A DNA stretch of 17,274 nucleotides from an uncultured Fidelibacterota bacterium (GCA_913054425.1 CAJXJG010000015.1:1-17274); one strand, 5' to 3'. Numbered from the stretch's first letter, positions 1 to 8,689 are shown. Numbers and translations: made by a program. The notes: a model not told the origin generated them from the sequence alone.

Positions 1-825
1 TGGGAGAATCATACGAACACAGTAATTGGTTCACTTGTAGATTTAAACAGTATTTCCTTAGACTTTATAAATGATGTATGGACAGAAAAAGATTTTGATT
101 ACATTGCCGGAATTGATATTGATGTAGATGCATCTTTGGATGTTTTAGCATTGAGTACAGATGGAATCCTGTATTGTTTTAATTCAGATTTAATTCTCAT
201 GGCAGGGTTTCCATTGGATATACAATTACAGCCTCCTGTTTTGTCACGTGATCTAATAAATGATACTACTCCGGAAATAGTTGCCAAATCAGCGGATTCA
301 ACCTCCCTGTACGTCTTTGACTCTCAAGGAAGAATTCAATACCAGTTTACATCAAGGAAAGATGATGAATTAGTAGCACTTGAAAATATAAATGGACAGA
401 ATTCAATTCTCACAAGGTCATCTATTTATCTATTTCGAGAAGCAACCGAGACTAATGGGAATGAATGGGCGTTTGAACACGGTGATTGGGGCAGAAGCCG
501 TACTGTTGCCTTGAATTATGAATTTCCATTTTCAGGGAATAATCTTCTCACGAGAGCATACTGCTATCCAAATCCAATTCGTAAAAATGTCGGTACGCTT
601 CGTGTAGAAAGTACAAATGCGGAGATAATCAAAATACTTTTGTATGACCTTGCAGGATATTATATAGATTCATTTTCAAAAGATATAACTACTTCTGATA
701 ACCAGATTACGGAATGGATTTGGAATGTAAGTGATGTGGAGTCCGGTGTGTATTTTGCCCATGTTAATGTCAGTAAAAACTCCAAAACAGAAACTCAAAT
801 CATAAAAATTGCTGTAATCCATTAA
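1..825 (+). CDS. T9SS-sorted beta-propeller (FG-GAP-like) protein, 5' partial
   Basis: The reading frame is open from base 1, so this is the last 274 residues of a longer protein whose start lies outside the window; the first in-frame start-like codon (TTG at 136) falls inside a repeat and is unlikely to be real. Residues about 35-140 look like FG-GAP/VCBS-type propeller blades (acidic DIDVDAS-like turn, then a GFP-like blade edge and a second repeat with NDTTPEI and YVFDSQG). From about residue 187 comes a typical type IX secretion type A sorting domain: YPNP at 189-192, a central LYDLAGYY strand, a SGVYF strand and a closing KIAVIH. In that family the domain directs export across the outer membrane by the Por machinery and is then removed or anchored. 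It is therefore probably a surface or secreted protein; its ligand or enzymatic role is not visible. The stop codon overlaps the next start (TAATG). Confidence 0.8.
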   Translation, partial: WENHTNTVIGSLVDLNSISLDFINDVWTEKDFDYIAGIDIDVDASLDVLALSTDGILYCFNSDLILMAGFPLDIQLQPPVLSRDLINDTTPEIVAKSADSTSLYVFDSQGRIQYQFTSRKDDELVALENINGQNSILTRSSIYLFREATETNGNEWAFEHGDWGRSRTVALNYEFPFSGNNLLTRAYCYPNPIRKNVGTLRVESTNAEIIKILLYDLAGYYIDSFSKDITTSDNQITEWIWNVSDVESGVYFAHVNVSKNSKTETQIIKIAVIH

Positions 826-3788
826 TGCGAATTTTTCTCATTGTATTATATATTTTGACTTTTGGATTAAGTCAGGTAAAATATAACCATCCTGAACTAA
901 ACTGGAAGACGTTCGAAACGGATCATTTTTTGATTCATTTTTATGATGGAACGGAGCATTCGGCAAGAGAGGGAGCCTCAATTGCGGAAAATATTTATCC
1001 AATGGTTACTGATTTGTATGAATATCATCCACCCAATAAAACACATGTTATTTTTACAGATACGGATGATATTGCAAATGGGGCAGCCTATTATTACGAT
1101 AATAAAATTGTAATTTGGACAATGCCTCTTGATTTTGAACTCCGGGGAAGCCATCGCTGGTTACAAAATGTAATTACCCATGAGTTTACTCATATTGTGT
1201 CCATGCAGAAAGCCATGAAAGCCGGGATGAAATATCCGGGTGCTTACCTTCAATTTATGGGATATGAAGAAGAAAAAAGAGAAGATGTTTTATACGGATT
1301 TCCCAATACTTTGGTAAGCTATCCAATTCCCGGTACTGTTGTCCCTCCCTGGTTGGCAGAGGGCACTGCCCAGTTCATGTATGAGGGAGCTGACTATGAT
1401 AATTGGGACACGCATCGGGATATGATTCTACGGGACAGAGTTTTACATGATAATCTTTTAACACTGACAGAAATGAATACCTTTGGAAAGTCAGGTATTG
1501 GGAATGAATCCACCTATAATTCCGGTTACGCTCTTTGTCGCTATATTGCAGTGAAGTATGGTTCAGAAAAACTAAAAATAATTATGGAAGAATTATCTAA
1601 TCCATTTCAAATGTCCATTAATAAAGCAATCCGAAATGCTACCGGAATAGATGGTAATGAATTATACAATGACTTTAAGCTGGTTCTTGAAGAGAGATAT
1701 GATTTATTAACATCATCAGTTCAGGAAAATGAATACAATGGGAGCATTCTTATTTCAGAAGGGACAACGAATCTTCATCCGATTTGGTCACCGGATGGGA
1801 AGCAATTTGCTTATATTTCTAACAAAAAGAACGATTATTTTGGTCAGACTGATTTATTTGTATACTCTATTGAAACAAAAAAGGAAGAGAAAATTTCCGG
1901 TGGAGTGAAAAGTGCTCCTACCTGGCATCCGGATGGCAAAATAATTTATTTTTCCAAAAAACCTAAATATCCTGATAAAACCGGATCGAAGTATTTGGAT
2001 CTTTTTGAATATAGATTTGAAGCAAAAAAAGAAACCCGACTGACAAAGGGAACCAGGGCATTTTCCCCTGTGTTTATTCCACTTGACAGTTCCATCGCCT
2101 TTATCGCGACCAGAGATGGAAATCAGAATCTCCATCAGCTTAATCTGAAAAATAACACTATCCGCCAACTCACAGCTTTTGATAATCATAAGATTATCCA
2201 TTCGCTCTTTTATGATTCCGCCAGGGGTTGGCTGATTTTTGACCATACTGATCATCATTTTCGTAATATTGGTTACCTGTCATTGAAAGATTCAACTTAT
2301 GGTGATTTTTTAAACAATGCGCTTTGGGATGAACGGGATATGACGGTAACACTATCAGGTCAAATCGTTTATTCAGATGACCGAAGCGGGATTTTCAATC
2401 TTTACCGGATTGATGAGGATAAGGGTGGCCAAGGATACATTACCAATGTGACTGGCGGCGCTTTTATGCCGGACGTGAATTCAAATGGAGAAATATTATA
2501 CTCGCTCTATGAGAATGGAGAATATAAAATAGCTTTATTGGATTCTGTCAATTGGATTGATGAAGGGAATGTTGGATATTCATCTACTTATTTTCTGATG
2601 AATAAAAATATTCAGCCACTCTTATTTGAGCAGGATACTTCCATTGTATCAATGTATGAGGACAACTTTCCACCTATGTTTATTCTTCCAAAAATTATGG
2701 CAGATTATGGTACCCTAAAACCCGGATTTTACTTTTATTCCAGTGAGATTCTTGAACGACTTACCTTATTTGGGGGAGTATCCATAAATCAGCTCAAGGA
2801 CCTGGATCTTTTTTTTCTATTTGAGTTTAAAAGGTTTTTCCCTACGTTATTTATTGAGATGTATTATCTGACCAGAAATATAAAAGAAAAAAACCAGTAT
2901 TCCGTTTATTCTTTAGATGACAATCTGCAATTCCGACTGGTTCAATTTCGAGGAGGACTCAGGTTTCCTATCCGTGGTACCTACACTTTTGAAATCTATA
3001 CCATCTGGCAGCAGTACAGGGCTTCCATTAAGGAAGAAGTTTTAAGTGAAAATTTAAAAGCAGGAATTGCTTATGATTATTATCGGGGATGGACCTCCGG
3101 TTTGCGCCTGGGAACCACAGCTATGAAACCAAGATCAGATGAAATTATAAATCCATCGAATGGCTATAAATATAGTTTGGACATTTCTTATGAGGATAAT
3201 GACTTCATAGACGGATTAAATCTATCTGAAGCAGGAACCCTGACTGAAGATTTCAATTCTCATGATTTGGTTCGGTTTGTGATTGATGGCGAAATGCATT
3301 GGGAAATACCTCAAACAAAGCGGTGGACTATTTCTGCTGAAACGAACCTTGGGTGGTTGTCAAATACAGAAGCTGATTCTTTCTTTAATTTTTTTGGGGG
3401 AGGACTGGTGGGAATTCAAGGCTATCCCTTTTACAGCATTGAAGGAAATCGTATGGCACTAGGCGAATTGGCGCTTCGGATACCAATTTTTCGTGAAAAA
3501 CATTATCCATTGGGATGGTTTATTCTGCAGAACAGTGTTCTTGGATTCCTGTTCCAAGCAGGAGATGCCTGGAACCCGGGGAAGGAAAGCTTTTTTCATC
3601 AATTTGAGTTAAAACGATCAATCGGATTTCAATGGAGGTTTCAAGGGTTTTCTTTTTATAACTTCCCTACTGCAATTGGATTGGAAATTCATCGAGGACT
3701 TGATAAATTTGAAAAAATGGTTGGAACAGAAAGTTTTCGTTATGGGAATAAAAATCGTTGGTACTTTACGCTATTATTCGGATTTTAA
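825..3788 (+). CDS. Outer-membrane protein: gluzincin-like metalloprotease + PD40 propeller + Omp85-like barrel
   Basis: The 987-residue protein starts at an ATG sharing one base with the previous stop. A short signal peptide (hydrophobic 3-15, likely cut near LS-Q at 16-17) leads into three parts. First, a peptidase-MA-like zinc protease domain: HEFTH at 119-123 (two His ligands, catalytic Glu120) and WLAEG at 176-180, where Glu179 fits the third zinc ligand of gluzincins. Second, about 315-600, TolB/PD40-type blades with WSPDG at 321-325, WHPDG at 367-371 and a YSDDRSGIFNLYRID blade at 516-530. Third, about 633-987, a beta-barrel ending in Phe, with INPSNGYKYSL and GIQGYPF (863-867 core) resembling Omp85/surface-antigen barrels; the usual Arg of the (V/I)RG(F/Y) motif is Gln865. 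No POTRA domains are seen. I infer an outer-membrane protein with protease and propeller in the periplasm; the substrate is unknown. All zinc-site residues are intact, so activity is plausible. Confidence 0.8.
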   Translation: MRIFLIVLYILTFGLSQVKYNHPELNWKTFETDHFLIHFYDGTEHSAREGASIAENIYPMVTDLYEYHPPNKTHVIFTDTDDIANGAAYYYDNKIVIWTMPLDFELRGSHRWLQNVITHEFTHIVSMQKAMKAGMKYPGAYLQFMGYEEEKREDVLYGFPNTLVSYPIPGTVVPPWLAEGTAQFMYEGADYDNWDTHRDMILRDRVLHDNLLTLTEMNTFGKSGIGNESTYNSGYALCRYIAVKYGSEKLKIIMEELSNPFQMSINKAIRNATGIDGNELYNDFKLVLEERYDLLTSSVQENEYNGSILISEGTTNLHPIWSPDGKQFAYISNKKNDYFGQTDLFVYSIETKKEEKISGGVKSAPTWHPDGKIIYFSKKPKYPDKTGSKYLDLFEYRFEAKKETRLTKGTRAFSPVFIPLDSSIAFIATRDGNQNLHQLNLKNNTIRQLTAFDNHKIIHSLFYDSARGWLIFDHTDHHFRNIGYLSLKDSTYGDFLNNALWDERDMTVTLSGQIVYSDDRSGIFNLYRIDEDKGGQGYITNVTGGAFMPDVNSNGEILYSLYENGEYKIALLDSVNWIDEGNVGYSSTYFLMNKNIQPLLFEQDTSIVSMYEDNFPPMFILPKIMADYGTLKPGFYFYSSEILERLTLFGGVSINQLKDLDLFFLFEFKRFFPTLFIEMYYLTRNIKEKNQYSVYSLDDNLQFRLVQFRGGLRFPIRGTYTFEIYTIWQQYRASIKEEVLSENLKAGIAYDYYRGWTSGLRLGTTAMKPRSDEIINPSNGYKYSLDISYEDNDFIDGLNLSEAGTLTEDFNSHDLVRFVIDGEMHWEIPQTKRWTISAETNLGWLSNTEADSFFNFFGGGLVGIQGYPFYSIEGNRMALGELALRIPIFREKHYPLGWFILQNSVLGFLFQAGDAWNPGKESFFHQFELKRSIGFQWRFQGFSFYNFPTAIGLEIHRGLDKFEKMVGTESFRYGNKNRWYFTLLFGF

Positions 3789-3803
3789 TAGAAGGATAAA
3801 AGG

Positions 3804-4796
3804 ATGAAATATTTTTCACTCATTTTGTTTTTCGTTACAACTATATTATCTGGAAATGGGATCTTATCAAATTATGATAATCGATTTGAGGCACTTTTGT
3901 GGATGAAATCAGAACATTCCAGTCTCCAGGACGCTCTTACTGAATTGAGTGACTCAACTTTAGTCCAATCCTATCCTGCCCGTGCCTTGCTCCGTTCCCT
4001 GGTGTTTCCAGGGTGGGGGCAGATGTACAATAAGTCCCCCTGGTGGAAGACTGCTCTTTTTGCCGGGATTGAAGTAGCAGGAATTGTTGGAATTGTACAA
4101 TTAAATAAGAAAGCTGAAAATTTACGATTGGATTTTGAAGCTTTTGCCGATGAACATTGGAATTTTAGCAGATGGATCAGAAACACTCCTTTAACTAAGT
4201 CGCATTGGACAAGCGATTTGAATATACCTGATGTTTGGAACTATAATGGAGTTGATACAACAATGTATGATGTTATCATTGATGGAACCCATTCACTAAG
4301 TATTTTGTTTCAAGAACAACTTTATTCTACGCCTTGTTTTAATGATACTTCCCATTATTGTGATCCATTGTATAATTACGAAGATGAATTACTTGACTTC
4401 ATGCAAGTTGTCAGAGACCTTCATTTTTATGAAAATATAGGTAAATACGATCAGTTCGTAGGAGGATGGGATGACTTAGGCAATGCTGCAAATGATAGTA
4501 CTCAAGGCTGGTGGATCAAAGAAAAACGGACAGAAGATGGCACTGAAATCCTCATCATGACCAGAAACAAGGACAAATATTTGGATATGCGCTATGAAAG
4601 TGATACGTACCTTAAAATGGCAACCTATGCCGTGAGTGCAGTTATGTTTAATCATGTCATCAGCGCTCTGGAAGCCGTGTGGACAACTCAATCAAATGCC
4701 AGACACGAGAAAACATATGATACATCAATTGGATTGTATTATAATAAAAACACAAAATATGGTATTGGCGGGTTATCTTTTGCAATAAGTTGGTAA
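3804..4796 (+). CDS. DUF5683-like membrane/envelope protein
   Basis: This 330-residue protein has an N-terminal signal-like hydrophobic segment (3-16). Residues 56-82 carry the core that marks DUF5683-type proteins: PARALLRS, then FPGWGQMYN, then WWK. A hydrophobic stretch (about 83-100) follows and is probably a membrane helix. The middle (about 110-270) is rich in aromatic and acidic residues and I do not recognise it. A second hydrophobic segment near 270-290 (ATYAVSAVMFNHVISALEAVW) is another possible helix, and the end (YGIGGLSFAISW) looks like a beta-strand. The family's function is unknown; it is frequent in Bacteroidota-like genomes. An AAAGGATG stretch gives a close, purine-rich ribosome binding site. 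Fifteen bases separate it from the upstream barrel gene and three from the BamD-like gene, so an envelope role within one transcript is likely. Confidence 0.65.
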   Translation: MKYFSLILFFVTTILSGNGILSNYDNRFEALLWMKSEHSSLQDALTELSDSTLVQSYPARALLRSLVFPGWGQMYNKSPWWKTALFAGIEVAGIVGIVQLNKKAENLRLDFEAFADEHWNFSRWIRNTPLTKSHWTSDLNIPDVWNYNGVDTTMYDVIIDGTHSLSILFQEQLYSTPCFNDTSHYCDPLYNYEDELLDFMQVVRDLHFYENIGKYDQFVGGWDDLGNAANDSTQGWWIKEKRTEDGTEILIMTRNKDKYLDMRYESDTYLKMATYAVSAVMFNHVISALEAVWTTQSNARHEKTYDTSIGLYYNKNTKYGIGGLSFAISW

Positions 4797-4799
4797 ACA

Positions 4800-5582
4800 A
4801 TGGTACGATTTCAGCTGATTAAATTATTCTGTCACATATTTACCTTAGTTGTTCTAACCTTGATCTTTGGCTGTGCGGGAAGTGCTCCAAAAGGTGATCG
4901 TAATTTTGAGTCCCAATTCAAAAAGGCAAAGATCTTTCTTTCAGAGAAGAAGTTTATCCGTGCTCAGGAAGAGTTTCATTTGCTGGTATTAAAAGCTTCT
5001 CATACGGATATTGGTGATGATGCCTTGTTCTACCTGGGTGAATCTTATTTTTTGAATAAGGAATATCCCTTAGCAATTTCACAGTATGATCGTCTTATTC
5101 GTAAGTTTGAATTTAGTTCCTATGTTGAACAGGCCCGGTGGCGGATTTGCGGGAGTTATGTTGCAGAATCACCTAAGTATTTTCATGACCAGTCAAACAC
5201 GAATAGAGCATTAGAGAAAATTCAGGAATTCCTGGATGATTATCCCAACACCAAATACAGGGAAGGAGCCCAGAAGACAATTCTTGGCCTCAGAGCTAAA
5301 CTCGGAATGAAATTGTATGAAGTTGGTGTGCTGTACATAAAACTCAGGGCATTTGATTCAGCTATAATTGCATTTGAAAATATGCTGGATAACTTTTATG
5401 ATACCCCTTATACAGGATTAGCTCATGTGGGGATTATTCGATGCCATAGCGAAATATTGGAAGTAGAAAAAGCTCAAGAATACCTGGAATCTAAGAAAGA
5501 TATTTTGAGTGTTAAACTTCAATCAGAAGCTGAACAATATATAGCCAAAGCACACAAACGGATTGAGAAAGCAAAAAAATGA
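4800..5582 (+). CDS. bamD: BamD-like outer-membrane assembly lipoprotein
   Basis: The 260-residue protein has a lipoprotein signal: hydrophobic 9-23 followed by the lipobox LIFGC with Cys25 as the acylated residue. The rest is helical TPR-type repeats (about 37-70, 74-107, 125-160, 180-215, 218-250) with typical A/Y/F spacing, such as FYLGESYFLNKEYPLAISQYDRLI. The start motif FESQFKKAKIFL and the YPNTKY turn match BamD (YfiO), which works with BamA to insert beta-barrel proteins into the outer membrane from its periplasmic face. The length is close to that of other BamD proteins. Its place three bases after the DUF5683-like gene and near a barrel protein suits that role. Other TPR lipoproteins can look similar, so a general TPR lipoprotein is the alternative. 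The ATG lacks a clear Shine-Dalgarno sequence. It overlaps nadD by four bases. Confidence 0.8.
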   Translation: MVRFQLIKLFCHIFTLVVLTLIFGCAGSAPKGDRNFESQFKKAKIFLSEKKFIRAQEEFHLLVLKASHTDIGDDALFYLGESYFLNKEYPLAISQYDRLIRKFEFSSYVEQARWRICGSYVAESPKYFHDQSNTNRALEKIQEFLDDYPNTKYREGAQKTILGLRAKLGMKLYEVGVLYIKLRAFDSAIIAFENMLDNFYDTPYTGLAHVGIIRCHSEILEVEKAQEYLESKKDILSVKLQSEAEQYIAKAHKRIEKAKK

Positions 5583-6163
5583 AAATCTGTCTTTTCGGCG
5601 GGACATTTGATCCTCCCCACATAGGGCATTTATTAATTGCCCAGACTGTTTGTGAAGCGGAAAATTTTGAAAAAGTAATTTTTATCCCTTCATTAAGACC
5701 TCCTCATAAAAGAAAAAATGGAATGAGTCCTGTTGATTTGAGAGTTAAAATGTTGGAATCTGCTACAGAAAGTAATCCTCATTTTGAGATATCAGATATT
5801 GAAATAAAAAGAGGAGGGACATCTTACACCCTTGATACGGTACTAGCTTACAAAAGAGAAAAGATAATTAATCGTGACGAATTATATTTTTTGATGGGAA
5901 GTGATTCTCTGGTAGAATTCCATACTTGGAAAGAGCCTGAACGGATTTTAAAGGAATGTCACGTGATAGTAGCGTTACGTCCTGGTTTTCAGCCCAGCTC
6001 TGTCCCTAATTGGATTCTCCAGGATATTCAATTTGCAAATATCCCACAATTTGAGGTTTCTTCAACAACAATTCGAAATAGATGGAAGAAAAATAAGACC
6101 ATTCGATACATGGTAACGCAGCCTGTTTGGGAATTCATTAACGTTCATAATCTTTACCTTTGA
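5579..6163 (+). CDS. nadD: Nicotinate-nucleotide adenylyltransferase
   Basis: NadD joins nicotinate mononucleotide and ATP to give deamido-NAD and pyrophosphate in the cytoplasm, the step before NAD synthetase. The 194-residue protein has the nucleotidyltransferase signature GGTFDPPHIGH at 7-17 (two His that bind the ATP phosphates). PPHKRK (41-46) is the usual substrate loop, GSDS (107-110) and HTWK (115-118) follow the NadD pattern, and SSTTIR (161-166) is the C-terminal ATP-binding motif. The length is normal. The ATG overlaps the upstream stop as ATGA, which suggests translational coupling with the BamD-like gene. Its own TGA overlaps the TTG start of the exchanger gene. Confidence 0.95.
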   Translation: MKICLFGGTFDPPHIGHLLIAQTVCEAENFEKVIFIPSLRPPHKRKNGMSPVDLRVKMLESATESNPHFEISDIEIKRGGTSYTLDTVLAYKREKIINRDELYFLMGSDSLVEFHTWKEPERILKECHVIVALRPGFQPSSVPNWILQDIQFANIPQFEVSSTTIRNRWKKNKTIRYMVTQPVWEFINVHNLYL

Positions 6164-7092
6164 TTTACGAACTGTTAACGAGTTTTGTATTTTTAGTAAT
6201 TGGGACTTTGCTCCTCTATTATGGAGCTGATTGGATTGTAAAAAGTGGAGTACATATCGCTTCACAATTTCAAATCCCACATTTTGTAATCGGACTGACC
6301 TTGGTCGCTTTTGGTACATCTTTACCCGAACTGGTAGTGAGTCTTAAAGCTGCTTTAGACGGATATTCAGGGATTGCTATTGGAAATGTTGTAGGATCAA
6401 ATATCGCAAACGTTGGGTTAGTTTTAGGTATCAGTTCTACCATTTTCCCGATTTTCATCAAGTTTGAGCTAATAAAAAGAGAAATAGGAGTTTATTTTAT
6501 AGTTTGCTGTATCTTAGTTCTTTTTATGCTTGATTCTCGGCTAAGTCAATGGGAAGGATTGGTACTTTTCCTTGGGATTATTGTATATACTTTATGGTGT
6601 ATAAAATCTCCTATGGAAGATCCCAAAGATGTTAGTGATCAATTGCGTTCAACTTTTGGAACATGGATTCTCCTTGTCCTGGGGATTGTTGTACTATATC
6701 TTGGATCTAAAACTTTTGTGAAAGGTGCGGTTGATATAGCTCATATCTTTGAGGTGGATGAGGTTGTAATCGGCATGTCAATTGTTGCATTTGGGACTTC
6801 GTTGCCGGAACTTGCAACATCTGTGGTAGCAGCATTTCGTCGGGAAAGCGCTATTTCAATAGGTAATATTATCGGATCGAACTTGTTCAATATTCTGTCA
6901 GTTTTAGGTCTAGTTTCAATTATTCAACCAATAGATATTCCCCCGGGGATCCTTACTTTTGAAATTCCAATTATGGTATTATTCGGATTGGTATTCATTC
7001 CACTCAGTTTCATGAGACAGCCCGTCTCCAGGTTTAGTTCAGTTCTGTTGTTTATGGGATATGTTATTTTTCTATACAGTCTCAATTGGTGA
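6160..7092 (+). CDS. CaCA-family calcium/sodium antiporter
   Basis: This is an inner-membrane cation/Ca2+ exchanger of about ten helices (310 residues). Two inverted alpha repeats are clear: GTSLPE at 52-57 with GNVVGSNIAN at 75-84, and GTSLPE at 212-217 with GNIIGSNLFN at 235-244. These supply the acidic and Asn/Ser ligands of the transport site in the family, which typically exchanges Ca2+ for Na+ or H+. A hydrophilic loop at about 149-165 separates the halves. The closest known group is the bacterial YrbG-like type; the ion pair cannot be told from sequence. The start is TTG at 6160, overlapping nadD's TGA as TTGA. It gives a sensible first helix, and no better start is in frame nearby. 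A short hairpin overlaps its stop codon. Confidence 0.92.
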   Translation: MIYELLTSFVFLVIGTLLLYYGADWIVKSGVHIASQFQIPHFVIGLTLVAFGTSLPELVVSLKAALDGYSGIAIGNVVGSNIANVGLVLGISSTIFPIFIKFELIKREIGVYFIVCCILVLFMLDSRLSQWEGLVLFLGIIVYTLWCIKSPMEDPKDVSDQLRSTFGTWILLVLGIVVLYLGSKTFVKGAVDIAHIFEVDEVVIGMSIVAFGTSLPELATSVVAAFRRESAISIGNIIGSNLFNILSVLGLVSIIQPIDIPPGILTFEIPIMVLFGLVFIPLSFMRQPVSRFSSVLLFMGYVIFLYSLNW

Positions 7093-7106
7093 TCTTGAAG
7101 AAGATC
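7091..7106 (+). other. Small hairpin ahead of ftsE
   Basis: GATCTT, four bases GAAG, then AAGATC form a perfect six-pair inverted repeat that begins inside the exchanger's stop codon and ends 15 bases before the ftsE start. No T-run follows, so it is not a rho-independent terminator. It might influence ftsE translation or mRNA processing, but a stem this short could be chance. Confidence 0.3.
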
Positions 7107-7121
7107 AGGTAGGTTTTCACA

Positions 7122-7775
7122 GTGATATCATTTAATAGTGTGTCCTACTCCTTTTCCAAAGAAATTGGTGTAAAAGATGTAAGTTTTGAAATTAACCACG
7201 ATGAATTTGCTTTTTTAATTGGTCCAACAGGATCGGGAAAAACCACTATTATGCGCCTTATTTATTTAGATCTCATTCCTGATGAAGGGTTTGTCACCGT
7301 TTGTGGAATAAGTTCAAACAAAATCAAAAAACGAAAGATACCAATGGTGCGCCGAAAAATCGGAATGGTCTTTCAGGATTATAATCTTTTATCTGACAGA
7401 AATATTTTTGAAAATGTTGCTCTTCCTTTGCACATGACAGGAGTAAGGAGAGATGAAGTGCGAGAAAGGGTGATGAGGATGTTAAATGAATTAGATCTTG
7501 AGGAAAAAGAAAAAAAGAAACCATTTGAATTATCTGGAGGGGAACAGCAGAGAGTTTGTATTGCCCGGGCGTTAGTGAAAGAACCGGAAGTTATCCTTGC
7601 CGATGAACCAACTGGAAACTTAGATCCTATCGCTGCTCATGATTTAGTGAAATTACTGGAGGATGTTAATATTGAAGGAACAGCTGTGTTTATGGTTTCT
7701 CATAACTATAATTTAATTAAGAATAGAGGTCATAGAATTCTGGAAATCCAAATGGGGGAAATTCAGAACCAATGA
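7122..7775 (+). CDS. ftsE: Cell division ATP-binding protein FtsE
   Basis: FtsE is the cytoplasmic ATPase of the FtsEX complex, which couples septal-ring events to peptidoglycan hydrolase activation. The 217 residues hold a full ABC cassette: Walker A GPTGSGKTT at 34-42, Q-loop Gln85, signature LSGGEQQ at 137-143, Walker B ILADEPT at 158-164 with catalytic Glu162, D-loop NLDP (166-169) and switch His194. The Q-loop context (VFQDYNLLSDRNIFENVALPL-like) is typical of FtsE. The start is GTG, with AGGTAGG about ten bases upstream as ribosome binding site; the length then matches the family. It overlaps ftsX by four bases. The 29-base gap upstream holds a small hairpin and the binding site. Confidence 0.95.
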   Translation: MISFNSVSYSFSKEIGVKDVSFEINHDEFAFLIGPTGSGKTTIMRLIYLDLIPDEGFVTVCGISSNKIKKRKIPMVRRKIGMVFQDYNLLSDRNIFENVALPLHMTGVRRDEVRERVMRMLNELDLEEKEKKKPFELSGGEQQRVCIARALVKEPEVILADEPTGNLDPIAAHDLVKLLEDVNIEGTAVFMVSHNYNLIKNRGHRILEIQMGEIQNQ

Positions 7776-8638
7776 TTGATAAAATTTCATTCCTGTTCAT
7801 TGAAGGATTCAGAAATTTATGGCGTCATAAATTAACTGCTTCCACATCCATATTTTCGGTTTTTCTGACGTTATTTCTAATTGGAATACTAATTATAGTG
7901 GGTCAAAATTCTCACTATCCTATCGAATATTTTCGGTCAAAGTACAAAATTGAGGTATTTTTTAATAACAATACGTTAGATGGACAAGAGAAAATTATTA
8001 TTGAGGAAATCCGTGGATTTCCTGAAGTCCGCTCGGTAACACTTATTACAAAAAAGGATGCTGTAAGAATCTTTAGAGATCAGTTTGGAGAAGATGTAGT
8101 AAAAATGCTTGGGTATAATCCCCTCCCTGGTAGTGCAGTTGTGAATATTAATAAAGGAGGTTTTGAGAAGGTAAATCTTGATCCGCTAATAAAAAAGATT
8201 CAAGCACTAAACGGTGTGGATGTTGTTCGATATCAGGGAAGATTAATCAGCCGTTTAGAAAATTTTTATCAAATGATGATCAACCTTTTAAAAATATCTT
8301 CCGGAGTTATTCTCCTAATCAGTATCGTAGTTATTTCAAATACAATTAAATTGACCATTTATACACGCCGGGAACTGATTAAAACATTACAGTTACTTGG
8401 TGCAACAAAATTGTTTATAAAGGTTCCCTTTATTCTAGAGGGAATTTTCCAAAGTATCATAGGAGCTTCTTTGGCGTTTTTTGCTATCCTTGGGCTTATA
8501 AAAGCAAGTAATTATTATCTTACCCAATTAATTTCATTGAGGATTCAAGGGGATCTTTATTTTGGGATTGGATTATTCATTATTTCCAGCTTTATCGGTT
8601 TTATTGGTAGTTATCGAGCGGTCTCGAAATTTTTATAA
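7772..8638 (+). CDS. ftsX: Cell division protein FtsX
   Basis: FtsX is the membrane partner of FtsE. The 288-residue protein has a short cytoplasmic start with NLWRHK, helix 1 at about 22-44, a large extracytoplasmic domain (about 45-170, with NPLPGSAVV at 116-124, a typical FtsX segment that contacts hydrolase activators in other bacteria), and helices 2 (about 171-192), 3 (218-245) and 4 (263-280). The loop after helix 2 (YTRRELIKTLQLLGAT) is the conserved coupling region that meets the ATPase. The ATG overlaps ftsE's stop as ATGA, fitting obligate pairing. FtsX is the last gene of the first run: 51 bases follow before hrcA. Confidence 0.95.
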   Translation: MIDKISFLFIEGFRNLWRHKLTASTSIFSVFLTLFLIGILIIVGQNSHYPIEYFRSKYKIEVFFNNNTLDGQEKIIIEEIRGFPEVRSVTLITKKDAVRIFRDQFGEDVVKMLGYNPLPGSAVVNINKGGFEKVNLDPLIKKIQALNGVDVVRYQGRLISRLENFYQMMINLLKISSGVILLISIVVISNTIKLTIYTRRELIKTLQLLGATKLFIKVPFILEGIFQSIIGASLAFFAILGLIKASNYYLTQLISLRIQGDLYFGIGLFIISSFIGFIGSYRAVSKFL

Positions 8639-8653
8639 ATGTTTATTCACCAC

Positions 8654-8681
8654 TTGACTAAAAAAAATAATAAGGTCTAAT
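8654..8681 (+). promoter_or_regulatory. Possible sigma-70-type promoter for hrcA-grpE-dnaJ
   Basis: In the gap before hrcA, TTGACT (8654-8659) and TCTAAT (8676-8681) each match five of six bases of the housekeeping consensus and are 16 bases apart. Transcription would start near 8688, almost on the hrcA ATG at 8690, so the message would be close to leaderless. No CIRCE element (TTAGCACTC, nine bases, GAGTGCTAA) is present in this gap. In an AT-rich genome such matches arise by chance, and this group may use a different promoter consensus. Confidence 0.4.
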
Positions 8682-8689
8682 TTAATATC

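Noticed and set aside
1854..2258. Minus-strand open frame of 134 codons inside the protease-barrel gene
   Set aside because: It is antisense to a clearly conserved gene and shows no recognisable domain.
8626..8655. AT-rich inverted repeat after ftsX as a terminator
   Set aside because: The ATAAA/TTTAT repeat has almost no loop and no G-C pairs, with no T-run after it.
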